A stretch of 64,000 bases of DNA. Origin: Persicaria tinctoria (Eukaryota; Streptophyta; Magnoliopsida; Caryophyllales; Polygonaceae). This document shows positions 10,350 through 20,377 of the stretch, piece after piece. The translations under genes and the position numbers were made by a program. Each line of letters starts with the position of its first letter. Position 1 is the first letter of the stretch. A model generated the notes under the pieces. It saw nothing but the letters and a program-made list of their open reading frames with translations, was not told where the DNA came from and searched no databases. The DNA lies in contig JBANSL010000004.1 of NCBI GenBank assembly GCA_037127255.1, positions 16,189,967 to 16,253,966 of the forward strand. The letters run 5' to 3'.

Positions 10350-11145
10350 TTTCATTGTATTTGAGTATGATCTTTTTGTATTTATGTTAACTACATAGCA
10401 AATGAAAACAAAATGATTTTTTTCAGGCTCACTTAGATGATATTTTGGAGAATTAGATGGACACTGAGAGATGTCTTATTATAACAAAAAAGGTTGGTAA
10501 TCATAAAGTGTTTTTCTTCAAATTGTAATTGCTAGTTTTTATGTGGCAATCATTACGTATGTATCCTCTAATTGTAATTTTACTATGTGCAGAGCCAGAG
10601 AAGTATCAATCCCTGTGAGAGAAAGAGGACTTTAAGGAGTTCGATCCGAAGACATTGCCAACCATGCCTATTTGCATTTTTCACTTGTTGAGACTGTCAT
10701 TTCCCATTTATCTCTTCATTTTCAGCTTATAGTCATTAAGTTTTCTTTTCTGTTAGATACGGTACGATTGGAGGATTTTATTCACCATTAGTTTCATCAA
10801 CTAAAATATCATTTTGATTTAGTTATGTACTTATGTTGCTTAAGCTTACTTGATTCTGTTCGTATTTTTCCCACTTGTTGGTATGTGTTGAGTTGCGTGT
10901 CTTTAGCTGAATTACCTGCAGCTAAATGAAAGGCATAAGAAAGCTAATGCATTTGGCTGACTACACCTAGTTCAAGTCTTAACCAATCCTTAACTTCCAT
11001 TGTTTTAAAGTCGTATTCTTACAGAGTTATTGTTTTCACGAGGTTTCAACATAAACAATTACTTTTAATCTCAATTGCGAGTGGTTGATATCTAGTCTCA
11101 TTTATATATGCACCCTGATTTTCATAGAAAATTGAAAATGTTGAT
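10350..11145. other. AT-rich stretch, no gene seen
   Basis: No coding frame or transposon terminus is recognisable. It may be the 3' side of the FAR1-like locus. Confidence 0.45.
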
Positions 11146-11216
11146 TAGCCTATGAGGGAGTCGAACCCACATTTTTATGCATTAGCACATCGCTCTACCG
11201 CTTGAGCTAATAGGCT
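11146..11216 (-). tRNA. tRNA-like sequence / tRNA pseudogene
   Basis: The minus strand shows a perfect 7-bp acceptor pair (AGCCTAT / ATAGGCT), a D arm GCTCAAGCGGTAGAGC (Pol III A-box), and a T arm GTGGGTTCGACTCCCTC (B-box) with one stem mismatch. A discriminator A and a downstream TTTT follow. The anticodon arm does not form the normal 5-bp stem with a 7-nt loop: TGTGC/GCATA pairs around only TAAT, so no anticodon can be read with confidence. It may be a dead tRNA, perhaps of organellar origin, or a SINE head. Confidence 0.5.
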
Positions 11217-11572
11217 TTATAAAAAATGCTAACTAGCTAATCAGTAACGACATTACACTAAAATATACCAAGTGTTTTGAAGGTTCAATAATACTTGTAT
11301 AGTTCATATTTTTCAAGTTTAGCATCGAAAGAAGTTAGCTCTAATATCATAAGCACCATTAAACATAATTTAGCACTATATTCTGAGTAAAAAAAATGTA
11401 ACCACACAAAAGGTGAATGGATGAGTGTTACTCAAACAATTCAGCAGAACACTCTAGGGAATAATAAAAAAAATCAGCACTATGTTCTGAAAACTTACCC
11501 CAACAATCCAACGAGAGATGGATGAGTATTTGAGAGTTTGTTTCTTTGGGGATTGGAAAAATGTTTCTGCAA

Positions 11573-11735
11573 ATTGATTGCCTCTCACAAGTGAATCATC
11601 TTAAGCTATCAAAATGGCAATACTTAGCCTTAGGTGAATCCTGCATCACTTGATTGCCTCTCAAAAGTGAATCATCTTAAGCTATCAAATTGATTGCCTC
11701 TCACAAGTGAATCATCTTAAGTGAAGCTATCAAAA
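11573..11735. repeat. Imperfect tandem repeat, three ~40-bp units
   Basis: The unit TTGATTGCCTCTCACAAGTG.. ending AGCTATCAAA occurs at about 11573-11613, 11650-11688 and 11690-11735. The third unit carries a small internal duplication (AAGTGAAGC). Confidence 0.8.
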
Positions 11736-12753
11736 TATGAAATTATGACAGTAACTCCAAAAATAAAAGGGAGCATAGGTGAATCCTACATCACTTGATT
11801 TCCTCCCAATCTTGGAACTTTCATAAGTGCTAATTAGCTTATTTTTCTCACACATCACAAAGCTGTGAAACTATGAAAGTATGACAGTAAATACCAAAGT
11901 GTACAATTCAGGGGAGAAAGGAGGTTAATATATATACCATGTGCTAATTAGCTTAATTTTTCCCACACGTCACAAAACTTCACAAATTCAAAGTACAAGA
12001 AAAAAAATCAGCAATTTCATGCCCATAACTTATTTTCGGATCAAGCTATCCTTAGAGTACATCTATTCAGATCAACTTCTTAATCCAATTTCATGTTAAA
12101 AAAACTCACCGCCAATTCATAGCCTAAATCATTCACCTTATTCGTTGTTTTTCGCCAAATCCGGGAGGAGGAAAGAAAACGCTTAGCTGTTGTCGAGCAA
12201 GACCGATCGAGGTTGAGCCTTCTACTCCACTGATGCAACATTACAATCGAGAATGGGATGGAGAAAGGTTTCGAATCTATGGCAAACTTGGATCTGAATG
12301 AGATTGCAATTGAGATTCCAGTGCGGTTAGGGTTTGGATTTGAGTGCCCTTGTGAAATTGGTCGAGTCAGAGCGACGACAGGCTAACGTGGGAAGAGGAT
12401 GAGGTAAATTAGGCAGTTTTTTTTTTTAATAATTTAGGAAATTAATAAGTTTTATATTTTAATTATGATTTTACCTAATAATTTTAAATTTTAATATGTT
12501 TAATTAGAAAAATTAATAATTAATAGATGGACCAATAGAAATCATGTAGCGGGGAAGGTTACACCGGGAGTTATAGGTGATCTGAATCGAGGCTTTGTAC
12601 ACTTATAGCACAATGGGTTAAATCTATATGGACGAAACTACCCCAAAGTTTACATCCAAAATTACCTAATTGCCCCTAAGCTAGTATGGTCAATAGAACT
12701 CTACCATCAAAAAGTTGAAAACAAAATTATGTGTTGCTTTGCACAAATTGTTA
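11736..12753. other. Intergenic stretch, no gene seen
   Basis: AT-rich sequence with repeated phrases such as GTGCTAATTAGCTTA (about 11826 and 11940). No supportable coding frame was found. Confidence 0.45.
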
Positions 12754-12986
12754 CTCCCTCCGTTTCAAAATAAAAGTTGTTTGACTTTTTGCACGTATTT
12801 TAAGAAGGTAAAAACTCTATAAAATATTATTTTTTTAATCAAACTTTTTTCATAAATTGATAATTATTAGTAATAAGTATCCATTTATGAAAAAAATTTG
12901 ATTAAAAAAATATTATTTTATAGAGGTTTTAACTCCTTAAAAAACGTGCAAAAAATCAAGCGACTTTTATTTTGAAATAGAGGGAG
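12754..12986. mobile_element. Stowaway (Tc1/Mariner) MITE
   Basis: The ends are CTCCCTCCGTTTCAAAATAA and its near-perfect inverse TTATTTTGAAATAGAGGGAG, flanked by TA dinucleotides at 12752-12753 and 12987-12988. Most of the 233 bp folds back on itself. There is no coding capacity. Confidence 0.9.
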
Positions 12987-13242
12987 TAAATTTTAAGTAT
13001 ATATCTGGACCTTTCCAATGATGGAAACTCAAAAGTCAATTCATTTAATTCATCCCGTACTTCCCCTTTAAGGCTTTAACACTTGGAATAGAATAACAAG
13101 GTCTAGATTGACTAGTAGAAGAGTAAGAGGACTTGGCTTTAGGTGTCGGTTTGGGCCTACTACCACCAAACATGTTCCGATATTTGAATCCCCTTTCATG
13201 TTGAAGAGAGCAAGTAGATGGCTTGTACGTGCATCATGATAA

Positions 13243-14430
13243 GAGCATGAGCAACCATGGGTTTTAGCAAACTTAAGGTTGCTAAAAGGTAAGCCCATGG
13301 CTGTGGCATCTACCTTAAGGTAAGAGGTGAGAAGGGGTTACCTTGGTAGAGAGAGGTAACCTCTTTCCATTTGTAATTTTTTTTTTATGATAAAGTAGGT
13401 TTATATATTTCACTTTGGATTTATTAGTTGTAGTAGGATTTAAAATGAAATAAAAATATATTTATATTTCATTATTTTTTAAAATAAAATATCACATTGG
13501 TTAAAAAAAAAATTCTATAATTTGAGCCTAATTTTATCCTATATATAACTCCATCTTGATCTATTGTAGTTGCACCTATTTTCTTAACCATGGATCACAA
13601 TAATCCAAATACTCCACCCATTCCAAATATGCCTTTTGGTCCAAATCTTCTAAAAAATCCTCAATTTCAAGTGATGTTGCAAATGTTTAACAATTCTTCA
13701 ACACCCGAATATCCAAATTATACCCCACATAATCCTACCAATGTGTACAATCCTCTTTTTTTTTTTTTTTTTCCAAACCAACAACATTTTGAGCATTCTC
13801 CGGGTGTTCAAGGGAGTGCCACTCGAAGTTCAACCGAAGATGCAAGACAAGTCCATCAAGTACAAGAGAACGAAGAAGTTGTTGTATGGCTATGAGAGAT
13901 GAGATTCAACGTTACCACCGGGCGATATGAAGATAGAAATCTGGGCAATTATATGGCTATGAGAGATGAGATTCGGGATAGACAAAGTCATATGAATTTG
14001 AAGAATGATTTGGTTGAGCACTTGTGGAACCAATTCCAAGGCTATGATCCGAATTTATAGGTAGTTTTATTAGTATTTACGTATTTTATAATGTTTTTAA
14101 CTTTTTTTTATTTTAATCTAGATGTAATAAAATATATTTACATTAATTACTTGCTAATTTAATTTATTTATAAAATTATAAATAAAAATAATTCACAATA
14201 ATATATGATGATACATATATAATAAAGGGAAAGATATAAAGGAAAAGAAAAAGTGAAAATAAATTTGGAAAGAGGTAAAAGGGGTTTCCCATGGTTGTAG
14301 AGGTAAATTTTTAGAAAGAGGTAGAAAAAGTAAAAATTATTTTAAAGAAAAAAATAAATGAGTTGTAAAGTTGTGACAGGAAGATGGGAAAAAAAGGGGG
14401 AAAGGGGTTACCCCATAGTTGCGGATGGTC
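13243..14430 (+). mobile_element. PIF/Harbinger-type element, internal deletion derivative
   Basis: Inverted ends GAGCATGAGCAACCATGGG and (inverse) GACCATCCGCAACTATGGGG are flanked by TAA at 13240-13242 and 14431-14433, the 3-bp TWA duplication of this superfamily. Subterminal GGTTACC and AAAGAGGTA motifs repeat at both ends. Inside is a short fused remnant of two genes (13590-14060). At 1.19 kb it cannot encode a transposase. Confidence 0.8.
13590..14060 (+). pseudogene. Remnant joining ORF1 start to Harbinger transposase end
   Basis: ATG 13590 opens MDHNNPNTPPIPNMPFGPN, an Asn/Pro-rich start typical of the Myb-like accessory protein of PIF/Harbinger elements. It stays open for about 100 codons. 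From about 13890 another frame reads YMAMRDEIRDRQ then MNLKNDLVEHLWNQFQGYDP and ends at TAG 14058-14060. The LxNDLVEHLW signature resembles the extreme C-terminus of plant Harbinger transposases. The middle of both genes is gone. A 23-bp segment (TATGGCTATGAGAGATGAG..) is duplicated at about 13884 and 13951. This is inference from short motifs. Confidence 0.55.
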
Positions 14431-14546
14431 TAAGAGATCCAAACACGCCTTTATATGGCACAGTGCACGCTTTGGCCTTCAAAGCCATAGTTTGTCTCTC
14501 CCTAGATTTGCTTCAATGATCTGGGCGTAAGGAGTTTTGGCCACAA

Positions 14547-14556
14547 ACAACTCCCC
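14547..14556. repeat. SINE target-site duplication (left copy)
   Basis: ACAACTCCCC occurs here and again at 14810-14819, bracketing the SINE. Confidence 0.65.
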
Positions 14557-14809
14557 CCCCCCCCCCCCCCTTTTTTTTTTTTGATGACGAGGAACCCACC
14601 TTTTGCTGGCAAATCCCGAGCACGTAACCAAGCCGGCAAGGGCCACGTACCAGGTAAACCGACTTGCGCCGACCGGCTCGACTCAGTGGTAGAGAGCAAG
14701 GTAAGCCTTGGGTTTTCACCCAAGGAAAGAGGCGGAGGAAGGGATCGAACCCGGGACCTCCTTACTCTTCCCCTTACTCCTTACCACTAGGTCACCCCGA
14801 CTGGGGGCT
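14557..14809 (-). mobile_element. SINE, minus strand, with Pol III boxes and poly-A
   Basis: Read on the minus strand it starts near CCCAGTCGGGGTGACCTAGT, where GACCTAGTGGTAAGG is the A-box. The B-box is GGGTTCGATCCC. It ends at an oligo-A tract (about 14571-14580) next to a long G run. Ten-base duplications ACAACTCCCC flank it. The G/C homopolymer beside the tail may have grown from the TSD. The head looks tRNA-derived. There is no protein. Confidence 0.8.
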
Positions 14810-14923
14810 ACAACTCCCCTCTTTCACCGCATTAAAGGGTGATTTCTATTTTTATAAAAAGAAAAACACAATTCCAATATAATCATTACTTGATGGACAA
14901 ATGACTCTAAATAATATCAACTA

Positions 14924-15149
14924 CTCCCTCCGTCCTAAAATACATCATTTTGCACAAGTTTTAATAAAACACCTTACTTTTGAAAAAACATTATCATTGC
15001 ACTAACTTTTTCATAAATTTTATTATTTTTTAACACCCACTACACATTTTAACCAATCAAATTATTTTAAAAAGTCGACAACACACAAACCAATACAAAT
15101 CATTACAACTTTTTACCTAGAAAACCTAAAAGCTCATCTATTGTTGGAC
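14924..15149. mobile_element. One-ended Stowaway-like fragment
   Basis: CTCCCTCCGTCCTAAAATAC after TA at 14922-14923 is a Stowaway-type terminus. No matching inverse end appears before the Mutator-like element starts at 15150, so the right end is lost or diverged. Confidence 0.45.
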
Positions 15150-15178
15150 CGTTTCGGCTATATACACCGCAAATCCCA

Positions 15179-15305
15179 ACGTCCTTAAGGACGTGCAAGG
15201 GGGGTAACAGCCACCCGAGACGAGACGTGCAAGCACGTTTTTATGTTTTTTTAAAAGTGTGCTTACACGTCCCTGACGACGTGCTGCACGTCCTTAAGGA
15301 CGTGC
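15179..15305. repeat. Palindrome cluster, left end of copy A
   Basis: The motif GCACGTCCTTAAGGACGTGC, or its core, occurs at 15179-15196 and 15286-15305, with a diverged copy at about 15261-15284. Each is self-complementary about the TTAA centre. Confidence 0.85.
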
Positions 15306-15391
15306 AAGCCCGTCTTCTAATAGCGAAGAGGACGTGCCTCTTCGTCTTCATTCGTCTTCGTCTTCGTCTTCGCTTCGATTCGCCAGAGAGA

Positions 15392-15392
15392 A

Positions 15393-15442
<50 letters not shown>
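15392..15442. repeat. GA microsatellite
   Basis: About 25 uninterrupted AG units lie in the presumed 5' leader of copy A. Copy B has a CT-rich counterpart at 35840-35930 on the plus strand. Confidence 0.9.
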
Positions 15443-15447
<5 letters not shown>

Positions 15448-15499
15448 CGGAGTGAGAGAGAGAGAGGTCGCTGGAGAGAGAGAAAGAATCGAGACAGAG

Positions 15500-15765
15500 A
15501 GATGGAGCCGGAGAGAGAGGAGGTGGTGGAGCTGGCGGTGTTGGTGGCGCCGGTGGCTGAGGAGGGTGGTGGTGGGGGTGGAGCACTGGAGGAGGGGGTG
15601 GCGGTGGAGCAGGTGGACGGGGTGGTGGTGGTGGGGCGGCTCCCATGGAGGTTGAGGAGGGTGGTGGTGGTGACGGTGGTGGTGGTGGAGCAGCAGAGGC
15701 GGTGACCGGGGGTGACGATGGTGGTGGTGGTGGTGATGGCGCCAGAGTGGCGGAGGCGGACGATT
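15500..15765 (+). repeat. GGT/GGC-rich low-complexity tract
   Basis: Purine- and G-rich codon-like repeats (GTGGTGGTGG and similar) correspond to the GC-rich minisatellite of copy B. An open frame exists from 15502 but only as low-complexity Gly/Val/Glu sequence. A short 5' coding exon is possible but unsupported. Confidence 0.5.
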
Positions 15766-16350
15766 AATATATATTACAAGATATTAAAACATATTACAAT
15801 ATAATTTGATAGATTATAATTAGTTTATTTTGTTTGATTTATTTTTATAGTTTTATAATATAGTTTAGATTTTAATATAGTATTATAATATAATTTGATA
15901 GATTATAATTAGTTTTAGTATATAGTTTGATAGATACTATATAATTTGATAGATTATATAGTTTTAGTATATAGTTTGAAAGATACTATATAGTTTGTAT
16001 ATTTTGATAGTTTTCATGGAAAAACAATAAAAACGATTAATATATATTACAAGATATTAAAACATATTACAATATATTAAAATACATTAAAAGACATTAA
16101 AATAAATTAAAATAAAAATATTAAAATATATGAAAATATATTTAACTACATAGAAATAAATTCTAATTGAAAGACAATAAAAACATTAAAATATAATAAA
16201 ATACATAGAAATAAATTTAAATTGAAAGAAAATAAAAACATTAAAATATAATAAATTATAATAAAATACATAAAAATAAATTTAAATTGAAAGAAAATAA
16301 AAACATTAAAATATAATAAATTAAAATATAATAAATTATAATAAAATACA
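15766..16350. repeat. AT-rich minisatellite between leader and PMD gene (copy A)
   Basis: Imperfect tandem units of roughly 60-70 bp such as AAATTTAAATTGAAAGAAAA.. and AACATTAAAATATAATAAAT repeat at least three times (about 16140-16350). They are preceded by a related TATATTACAAGATATTAAAA repeat at 15767 and 16038. The B copy holds an equivalent array. Confidence 0.8.
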
Positions 16351-16376
16351 TTTCATAATAACAGGCAGGGAGGCTC

Positions 16377-18051
16377 GTGAGGGGGGACGGTACCCTCCGG
16401 CCTGTTACGTTCGCCGACTGGGCTTCTACATCCGGCACCCACGAGGCCGAGCCTTCGATCTCCTTGGCCTCTGCAGATGATGTGATCCCTGACGTCGTTG
16501 AGGAGGCTGACGACGGTCAGGAGGGGCAGGCTGAGGGCCAGGGGGGGCCACAAGTAGAGCCCAAGCCCATCCCTGCGCAGGCTGCCGCATCGGCTGTGCA
16601 GGTCGAACCTTTATTGCAGCCGGGAGCGCTGCTTGTGTCTTACAGGCAACACCGCGCGTATCAAGTGTGGAGAGATCCTACTGTGGAGCTGCCGCTGCTG
16701 AAGTTCCACCACCGGGCGACTCACCTGCAGCCTTTCGAGCGCTACATATTTGAGGGCCCAGGGACCTGGGTGCAAGATCTGCTCCCATCCGACATCCCCT
16801 ACCTGAGGTCCCTCCACTGGGAGTGTGTCGACGAGTTCACCTGCACAACCTTTTTGGAGCATCGGCACCTGGAGACCAGCTCCTTCCACTTTCCATGGGG
16901 CGAGATGACCATCACGCTCCACGATGTTGCCTGCCTGATGGGACTTCCGATTGATGGCCAGCCTTGCACGTCACATCTGCCCGCGGGCGCTTTGGTCCCC
17001 ACCATCGCGGAGTACTACCAGCTCACCCCGCAGGCTCTAAAGTCATACAGACACGCTGGCGGCCCTCCAGTGACTGGGTTTACTGTCCTGTGGCAGCAGA
17101 GACACGGGACGCTCGTCGACCCCGCCCCCGCCGATGACTTAGAGGTCGCGGCTAATCCTGAGCAGATTCGGCTGCGCACGCATGTGGGAGGGGGGCAGCC
17201 CGAGGATGACCCTGCACAACGTCTGTTTCTGCACAGAGGGTACATGGCCATCGCTCTCGCCGCGACTTTGTTTGTGGAAAAGTCGCAGAGCCAGATCCCA
17301 TGGAGGATATTCGGCCTTATTTGGGACATACCACGTACGGCCACCCTTGCCTGGGTTGCAGGTGCCCTTGCATGTCTGTACAGGGGCCTATGCGAGGCTA
17401 CCCGCGCAGGTGCGAAGGGTATAGACAGCTGCACGCCGATCCTACAGGTACGAGACCGTTGAATTAGAGTTTTAGTTTACAAATATTTAAATTATATTCT
17501 AACGACATACTTTTTTGTGTGAAGGCTTGGATATGGGCGTACTTCTCTCGCTTCAGAGGTGATTTTTCCAGTGATCCGGCTAGGAAGGATGACCCACGCT
17601 TCTACGGGAAGTTCATCGGTCCGAAGGCGCCACAGCGCATGAAGGACGACGCGAAGCTGAAGAAGATCCGGGAGCTGCGGGACGAGGTGGACCGTCTTAC
17701 CGTCGCTGATGTATGTATTCGAGACTCTATCTATATCACAGACGCACCAGCAAGGATTGCCAGGCAGGTGTCTCTACAGATTACTTGCCTTGGTACGCGT
17801 CGCAGAGCCAGTCGTACGTGCTGCCGACCACGCCACCCCATCCCGACCCGCCGGCGCCAGTCCACCCGATCGGCATGGATCCATGGGTGGACATCCCTCA
17901 ACCTCCCGTCATCCCTCCGGCGTTGTTAGACCGCTTTCGTGAGGTCGAGTGCTATTTGAGGGCCCTGGCTACCGACCCTCGCATTGAGCAGCTAGTGGAC
18001 GAGGTGGCGGAGATTTTGGATCAGGCTGTACGCCATCCACCTGGCCAGTGA
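16377..18051 (+). pseudogene. Plant mobile domain (PMD, MAIN-like) gene, copy A
   Basis: Exon 1 (16377-17447) carries an acidic linker and the PMD core: ETSSFHFPWGEMTITLHDV, LMGLPIDGQP and YMAIALAATLFV. A consensus donor CAG|GTACG follows. Exon 2 (17525-17710, 186 nt) begins AWIWAYFSRFRGDFSSDP after acceptor GAAG and ends at donor GAT|GTATGT. Exon 3 is 5'-deleted: intron sequence jumps at about 17741 into DCQAG..ITCLG-type sequence and ends at TGA 18049-18051. The start codon position seen as ATG in B is GTG here, and exon 1 lacks about 80 codons. PMD proteins resemble Arabidopsis MAIN and MAIL1, nuclear factors that act with PP7-like phosphatases in silencing, and the domain also occurs in transposons. 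The remaining exon 1 and splice sites are uninterrupted. Confidence 0.8.
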
Positions 18052-18434
18052 TGTACATTTATACTTTTGCAGTTTCTATCTTTATATTAAACTTTTATAT
18101 TACGGATTTTGTATCTATCTCTATATTTCTATTTCTATCTCGAGCAGACTCTTCTCATTTCTTCCGAGTCATATTGAACGTAAACATCAAGAACGAAAAT
18201 GTTTATATGATATGGTTGCCAGATAACAAAAACGTGAAATCATCCGTAATGGATCCTTTGTAAGTTGCTCTTACAATGAATCCTTTTGTGTATGTTGTTT
18301 ATAATGTTTTCCTGCATACTTTGGTTAGAAACTTCCCTCATGATTTGTGAAGGAGCACGGAAACAACTTGTCGAAGTAGATCGACACTCTTGCGACTACC
18401 TTGGAGATCCATATCCTCATAATTGATACAACTA

Positions 18435-18600
18435 CCTTAAAGACGTCGTCAAGGACGTGCCACACGTGGTCAAGGACGTGCAAGCACGTGGTCAAGGACA
18501 TGCAAGCACGTCCTTGACCACGTGCTGTTTCCTAAACCCTAACCCTAACCTAGCCAAACCCTAAAACCCTAGTCAAACCCTAAACCCTAGCTCGTCCTTA
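18435..18600. repeat. Diverged palindrome and telomere-like cluster, middle of copy A
   Basis: GTCAAGGACGTGC and CACGTGGTCAAGGAC units alternate over about 95 bp. A run of CCCTAAA-type units (AAACCCTAACCCTAACC, AAACCCTAAAACCCTAG) follows. It lies between the PMD and transposase genes, where copy B has its own cluster. Confidence 0.8.
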
Positions 18601-18604
18601 AATC

Positions 18605-20100
18605 GTACGATGCTACGTAGATAATGTCTTCCATCTCGGCACCCGTACGAGAAACATGTACAACCTTACTTCATATCTCCCATTACAATATGATATAACA
18701 TCGAATATTTAGTGGTATGCACTTCAATGTGTACAAAGTTGAAGGTCAACACAAGGTTCCGAAGGAGGCACTTCACTCATCGACTGGTGATTTCCGCATC
18801 GTAATCGATGCAATCCATAGAGTCAACGATTGTCAACTGCATGAGCTGCAAAGTGCTTTGGAGATCGACCACTTCAAATGGCCAACAACGGCGTAACTCG
18901 ATGAGGTAAAGACTTTAATCTCCAAAGAGTGCTTCGATTATCTGTACAAGATGTGGCAGGACGCCGTGAACCAAAAGGTTCCTCCGGTATGCACGAACCG
19001 ACATTGGAGGGTTTGTTACGAGATCCCTTGTGTCCATGAGATTCAGGCATACGTCAACTCCGGTACTCCGATACCCGCCGAGGACGTCCACCCGTTCTGG
19101 ATGGATTTGTCATGGACTGACCTCGACGACACCCCATTGCCGTATGAGCTGTCATCTTCATACACGGCTTCCAACGATGTATGCGAGGATGAGCTACACC
19201 CACTCTCATCAGCAAGCGTCCGAAGGAAGAGGAGGCCTCGGAGTTCGAGGAATGACTGCAGAACCAACCCGTTGCCATACGAGAAGGTAAGGGAAAGGTT
19301 TGAGAGAGAAGAAGCGCATGCTGCTTGAAATGCTGCTCGGCATCGTCCACAAGCGACCTCAGCTCGACGTGGACGTGATGATGTGTTCGAAGGGTTCAAC
19401 TGGGGTCGAAACAACGTTGATCCCTTCATGCTCGGTCATATTGAGACGGTAAGGGACACTGTTGGAGATGGTCATTGTGGCTACCGTGCTTTGGCGGCTT
19501 TGACATCACTGATCGGCAAGACTGCTTTTCCGGAACTCAAAGCGTTACTATGCAATCACTTGGAGGATCACGCTGATCTGTACGCCGGTTGTTATACAGG
19601 AGGGTACCCATTCCAGCAGTTCGTCGACTACTAGAGATGGGCGGGAGCTGTGCATGGTGATAGGAGACGGTGGATAGAGCTACCCATTATGGGCTTAGTA
19701 TTTGCAATGGTATATCAGATTCCTCTCGTTGTCCTAGCTTGGCATCATCCGTTCACATGTCTCCCCATGACCTCGCCGACACCTGCTAACAACCCTCAAT
19801 CAGCAACCCTTGGTGTAGCCTGAATCGGAAACCAAGACCATTTTGCCGCGGTACGACTTCAAACGTCTTTTTTTATTACCTATTCATGCTTTTCATATAT
19901 ATATATGTCAATACTCTAACTCTAATTTTCCGTTCTCATAGATCTGGTTGCGTCCTAACGCTCCTCTTCCGCCGCCTCCGCCAGAATGGGTCGCACATCA
20001 TCACCCGAGCGTCGAAGGATGGGATGCTCCGTTTCAAGCTCAGATTGAGAGATTTCGAGCCTTGCGTTTCGAGTCCGGCCGCCCTTTACTATTTTCCTAG
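18605..20100 (+). pseudogene. Mutator transposase C-terminus fused to OTU protease, copy A
   Basis: Only the end of the transposase remains. The DNVFHLGTRT remnant (about 18620-18650) is followed by a short intron (acceptor 18711-18712), then SGMHFNVYKVEGQHK and the SWIM-like part HWRVCYEIPCVHEI (about 19000). A basic RRKRRPRSSR linker follows, then the OTU domain: VRDTVGDGHCGYRALAAL (Asp and Cys of the active site, about 19450-19500) and NQDHFAAV with the candidate His (about 19830). The intron 19851-19941 has good GT..AG ends. The last exon 19942-20100 ends in RPLLFS and TAG. Disabling changes are TGA at about 19326, TAG in the OTU at about 19633, TGA at about 19821, a lost codon block near 18893, and absence of the whole catalytic domain. 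Confidence 0.8.
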
Positions 20101-20244
20101 ATTTTATTCCACAACTTTATTCAAATTATGAATGTAAAACTTTTTTTCCGTTCCTACAATGATTGTTTTTCTATTTAATTTGACCATAAATCCTTCAACT
20201 CCACTAGCTAAACACTTTAATTTTATCAATTAACATTACAAAAC

Positions 20245-20377
20245 CGTCGGAAAACCTAAACCCTAAACCCTAAACGCAAAACCCTAACTAGGGTTTGCAC
20301 GTCCTTAACAACGTGCAAGTATTGCACGTCCTTAAGGACGTGCAAATCCGGATTAAGGATTTGCAAATCCGGAGTGT
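20245..20377. repeat. Right-end palindromes and telomere-like repeats of copy A
   Basis: CCTAAACCCTAAACCCTAAA units are followed by palindromes at 20297-20316 (CAA for GG variant) and 20324-20343 (perfect). The inverted ATCCGGATTAAGGATTTGC segment of the terminus follows. Confidence 0.85.

Larger units (their letters stand above)
15150..20377 (+). mobile_element. Mutator-like element copy A (PMD + transposase-OTU), deletion derivative
   Basis: The left end CGTTTCGGCTATATACACCG matches the outer end of copy B. The order is: palindromes, GA repeat, Gly/Glu-codon repeat, AT-rich minisatellite, PMD gene (16377-18051), middle palindrome and telomere-like cluster (about 18435-18600), transposase-OTU remnant (18605-20100), and a terminal palindrome cluster (20297-20343). 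Compared with B it lacks about 250 bp of PMD exon 1, the start of exon 3, and most of the transposase including the catalytic core. The right end (ATCCGGAGTGTAAC) does not match B well and abuts a foldback element. I found no TSD, so that end is probably truncated. Confidence 0.8.

Noticed and set aside
11573..11735. CRISPR-like spacing of three repeats
   Set aside because: Units are adjacent or irregularly spaced, lack unique spacers of constant length, and this is plant nuclear DNA.
13068..14518. A possible minus-strand coding sequence split by the PIF element (phrases such as ERGFKYRNMFGGSRPKP and MALKAKACTVPYKGVFGSL)
   Set aside because: Joining across the TAA duplication does not keep one frame, stops intervene, and I recognise no family. 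It may be a decayed gene, but support is too weak.
15317..15646. Proline-rich minus-strand frame in copy A leader
   Set aside because: Product of the GA microsatellite and GGT-rich tract, not conserved with copy B.
20297..20343. Palindromes as rho-independent terminators or bacterial operators
   Set aside because: The setting is a plant transposon; no poly-T tract follows and the units occur at both ends and in the middle of the element.
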